Source: Petrolisthes cinctipes
Taxonomy: Eukaryota > Arthropoda > Malacostraca > Decapoda > Porcellanidae
Length of the DNA stretch: 64,000 bases
Direction: 5' to 3'
Assembly: GCA_033782935.1 (NCBI GenBank)
Contig: JAWQEG010000508.1
Span: 491,501-555,500, forward strand
Shown here: positions 63,701 to 64,000 of the stretch, in pieces
Numbering within the stretch: position 1 is the stretch's first letter
How the letters are laid out: every line of letters begins with the position of its first letter
Position numbers and translations under genes: made by a program
Notes under the pieces: model-generated
Database searches by the model: none
What the model was told of the DNA's origin: nothing
Seen by the model: the letters and a program-made list of their open reading frames with translations, nothing else

Positions 63701-64000
63701 TATCGATTTTTTGACACCTAAAATGTCGATTTTTAGCATGTTTTTAGCCTATATTTTGAAAATATTCTAGCACTGTGTAGGCATGTACAGATTGCTTCTG
63801 GGACCCCAAAATATTGAATTTTCGGGTGTTTTGAGCCTGAATTTGAGATATAAACGGGTACTGAAGATGCATGCACATATCGACTTTTGTGCACCTAAAA
63901 GATCGATTTTCAGTATGTTTTGAGCATGTATTTTGAAAATACTCTAACACGGAGTAGGCATGTACAGATTGCTTCTGGGACCCCTAAATATCGAATTTTC
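60701..64000 (+). repeat. Right-end HOR block, continuing beyond the window
   Basis: Types 4-5-6 lead to a type 1 monomer at 61,115 that is only 157 bp, followed by a type 4-like monomer at 61,272, skipping types 2 and 3. Regular 5-6, 4-5-6, 1-2-3-4-5-6 and 1-2-3 follow. At the end type 3 is followed directly by a type 5 monomer (63,777-63,953), and type 6 is cut by the window edge (63,954-64,000). A few private substitutions occur, such as TTTTCGTGTGTTTTG (63,17x) and AAAAGTTCG (63,22x). Confidence 0.82.
61115..61271 (+). repeat. Type 1 monomer with a 19-bp deletion
   Basis: GGGCCTGAATT joins directly to GAGTAGGCATG, removing 19 bp that normally hold the dyad and the CTAACACG tail. The monomer is 157 bp. 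I found this deletion nowhere else in the window. Confidence 0.85.

Larger units (their letters stand above)
1..64000. repeat. Satellite DNA array, entire window
   Basis: The whole window is head-to-tail copies of one satellite family. A landmark core, GTAGGCATGTACAGAT or a close variant, recurs at spacings of 176, 177 and 148 bp from position 70 to 63,954. I saw no inverted monomer and no unrelated insertion. The window starts in the tail of a type 4 monomer (1-69) and ends 47 bp into a type 6 monomer (63,954-64,000), so neither array edge is present. Monomer size and HOR structure fit eukaryotic centromeric or heterochromatic satellites. That is inference from architecture: no kinetochore-binding evidence is visible, and I do not recognise the family or species. 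Confidence 0.98.

Noticed and set aside
351..63950. Hundreds of short reading frames of 60-176 codons, mainly on the minus strand, with near-identical translations (for example frames of 60 and 119 codons)
   Set aside because: They recur because the trimer is 501 bp, divisible by three, so any chance frame reappears in every copy. They overlap each other in different frames, end at fixed points in each trimer, break at every indel and show no recognisable domain or coding signature. The 176-codon frame at 13,030-13,560 is only a fusion caused by the 10-bp landmark deletion and a local one-base change.
1..64000. CRISPR array
   Set aside because: Repeats are regularly spaced, but the intervals between landmark cores are themselves repeats, not unique spacers. 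Unit length (148-177 bp) is far from that of CRISPR, and no cas gene is present.
1..64000. Transposon, LTR or rolling-circle element as source of the array
   Set aside because: I found no terminal repeats, target-site duplications, poly-A tails or transposase-like frames. An origin outside the window cannot be excluded.
1..64000. Bacterial or viral origin
   Set aside because: 64 kb without a gene and with multi-level HOR is not expected in either; the organisation is that of a eukaryotic satellite.

Overview
The whole 64 kb window is one uninterrupted array of satellite DNA. I find no protein-coding gene, RNA gene, mobile element, CRISPR array or unique sequence. Every monomer I read lies in the same orientation, and the window starts and ends inside monomers, so both array edges lie outside it. 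Long homogenised tandem arrays of ~176 bp units with higher-order repeat (HOR) structure are typical of eukaryotic centromeric or other heterochromatic satellites (plants and animals). The sequence does not identify the species, and I do not recognise the family. GC is about 39% (68 of 176 bases in a reference monomer).

The organisation is nested. (1) A 176-bp monomer is itself two diverged ~88-bp halves (58 of 88 positions identical without gaps in the monomer I compared). (2) Three monomers of 176, 177 and 148 bp form a 501-bp trimer; the 148-bp member is a 177-bp monomer lacking 29 bp between ATAT repeats. (3) Two diverged trimers alternate as a 1,002-bp hexamer, types 1-2-3-4-5-6. (4) Blocks of hexamers are duplicated in tandem at 1.1, 1.5, 2.0-2.3, 2.5, 2.8, 5.3 and 10.0 kb scales.

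Layout: 1-5.2 kb is irregular and rich in hybrid monomers. 5.2-10.9 kb is a 2,847-bp tandem duplication. 10.0-13.5 kb is an older, diverged relative of 1-3.5 kb. 13.6-15.7 kb is fairly regular. 15.7-22.2 kb is a three-copy ~2 kb block. 22.2-25.5 kb is mixed and resembles the left end. At about 25.5 kb the set of diagnostic variants changes. 25.6-27.9 kb is a ~1.15 kb duplication. 27.2-37.9 kb is a 5,333-bp tandem duplication. 31.6-51.6 kb is a 10,019-bp tandem duplication whose copies look almost identical. 51.6-56.4 kb is a 2,505-bp duplication, 58.0-60.7 kb a 1,502-bp duplication, and the rest is regular HOR with local monomer losses.

The many short reading frames recur only because 501 is divisible by three; I regard none as a gene. 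The window is best read as a record of repeated unequal exchange or replication-slippage amplification, with older, more heterogeneous material on the left and more recently homogenised material on the right.
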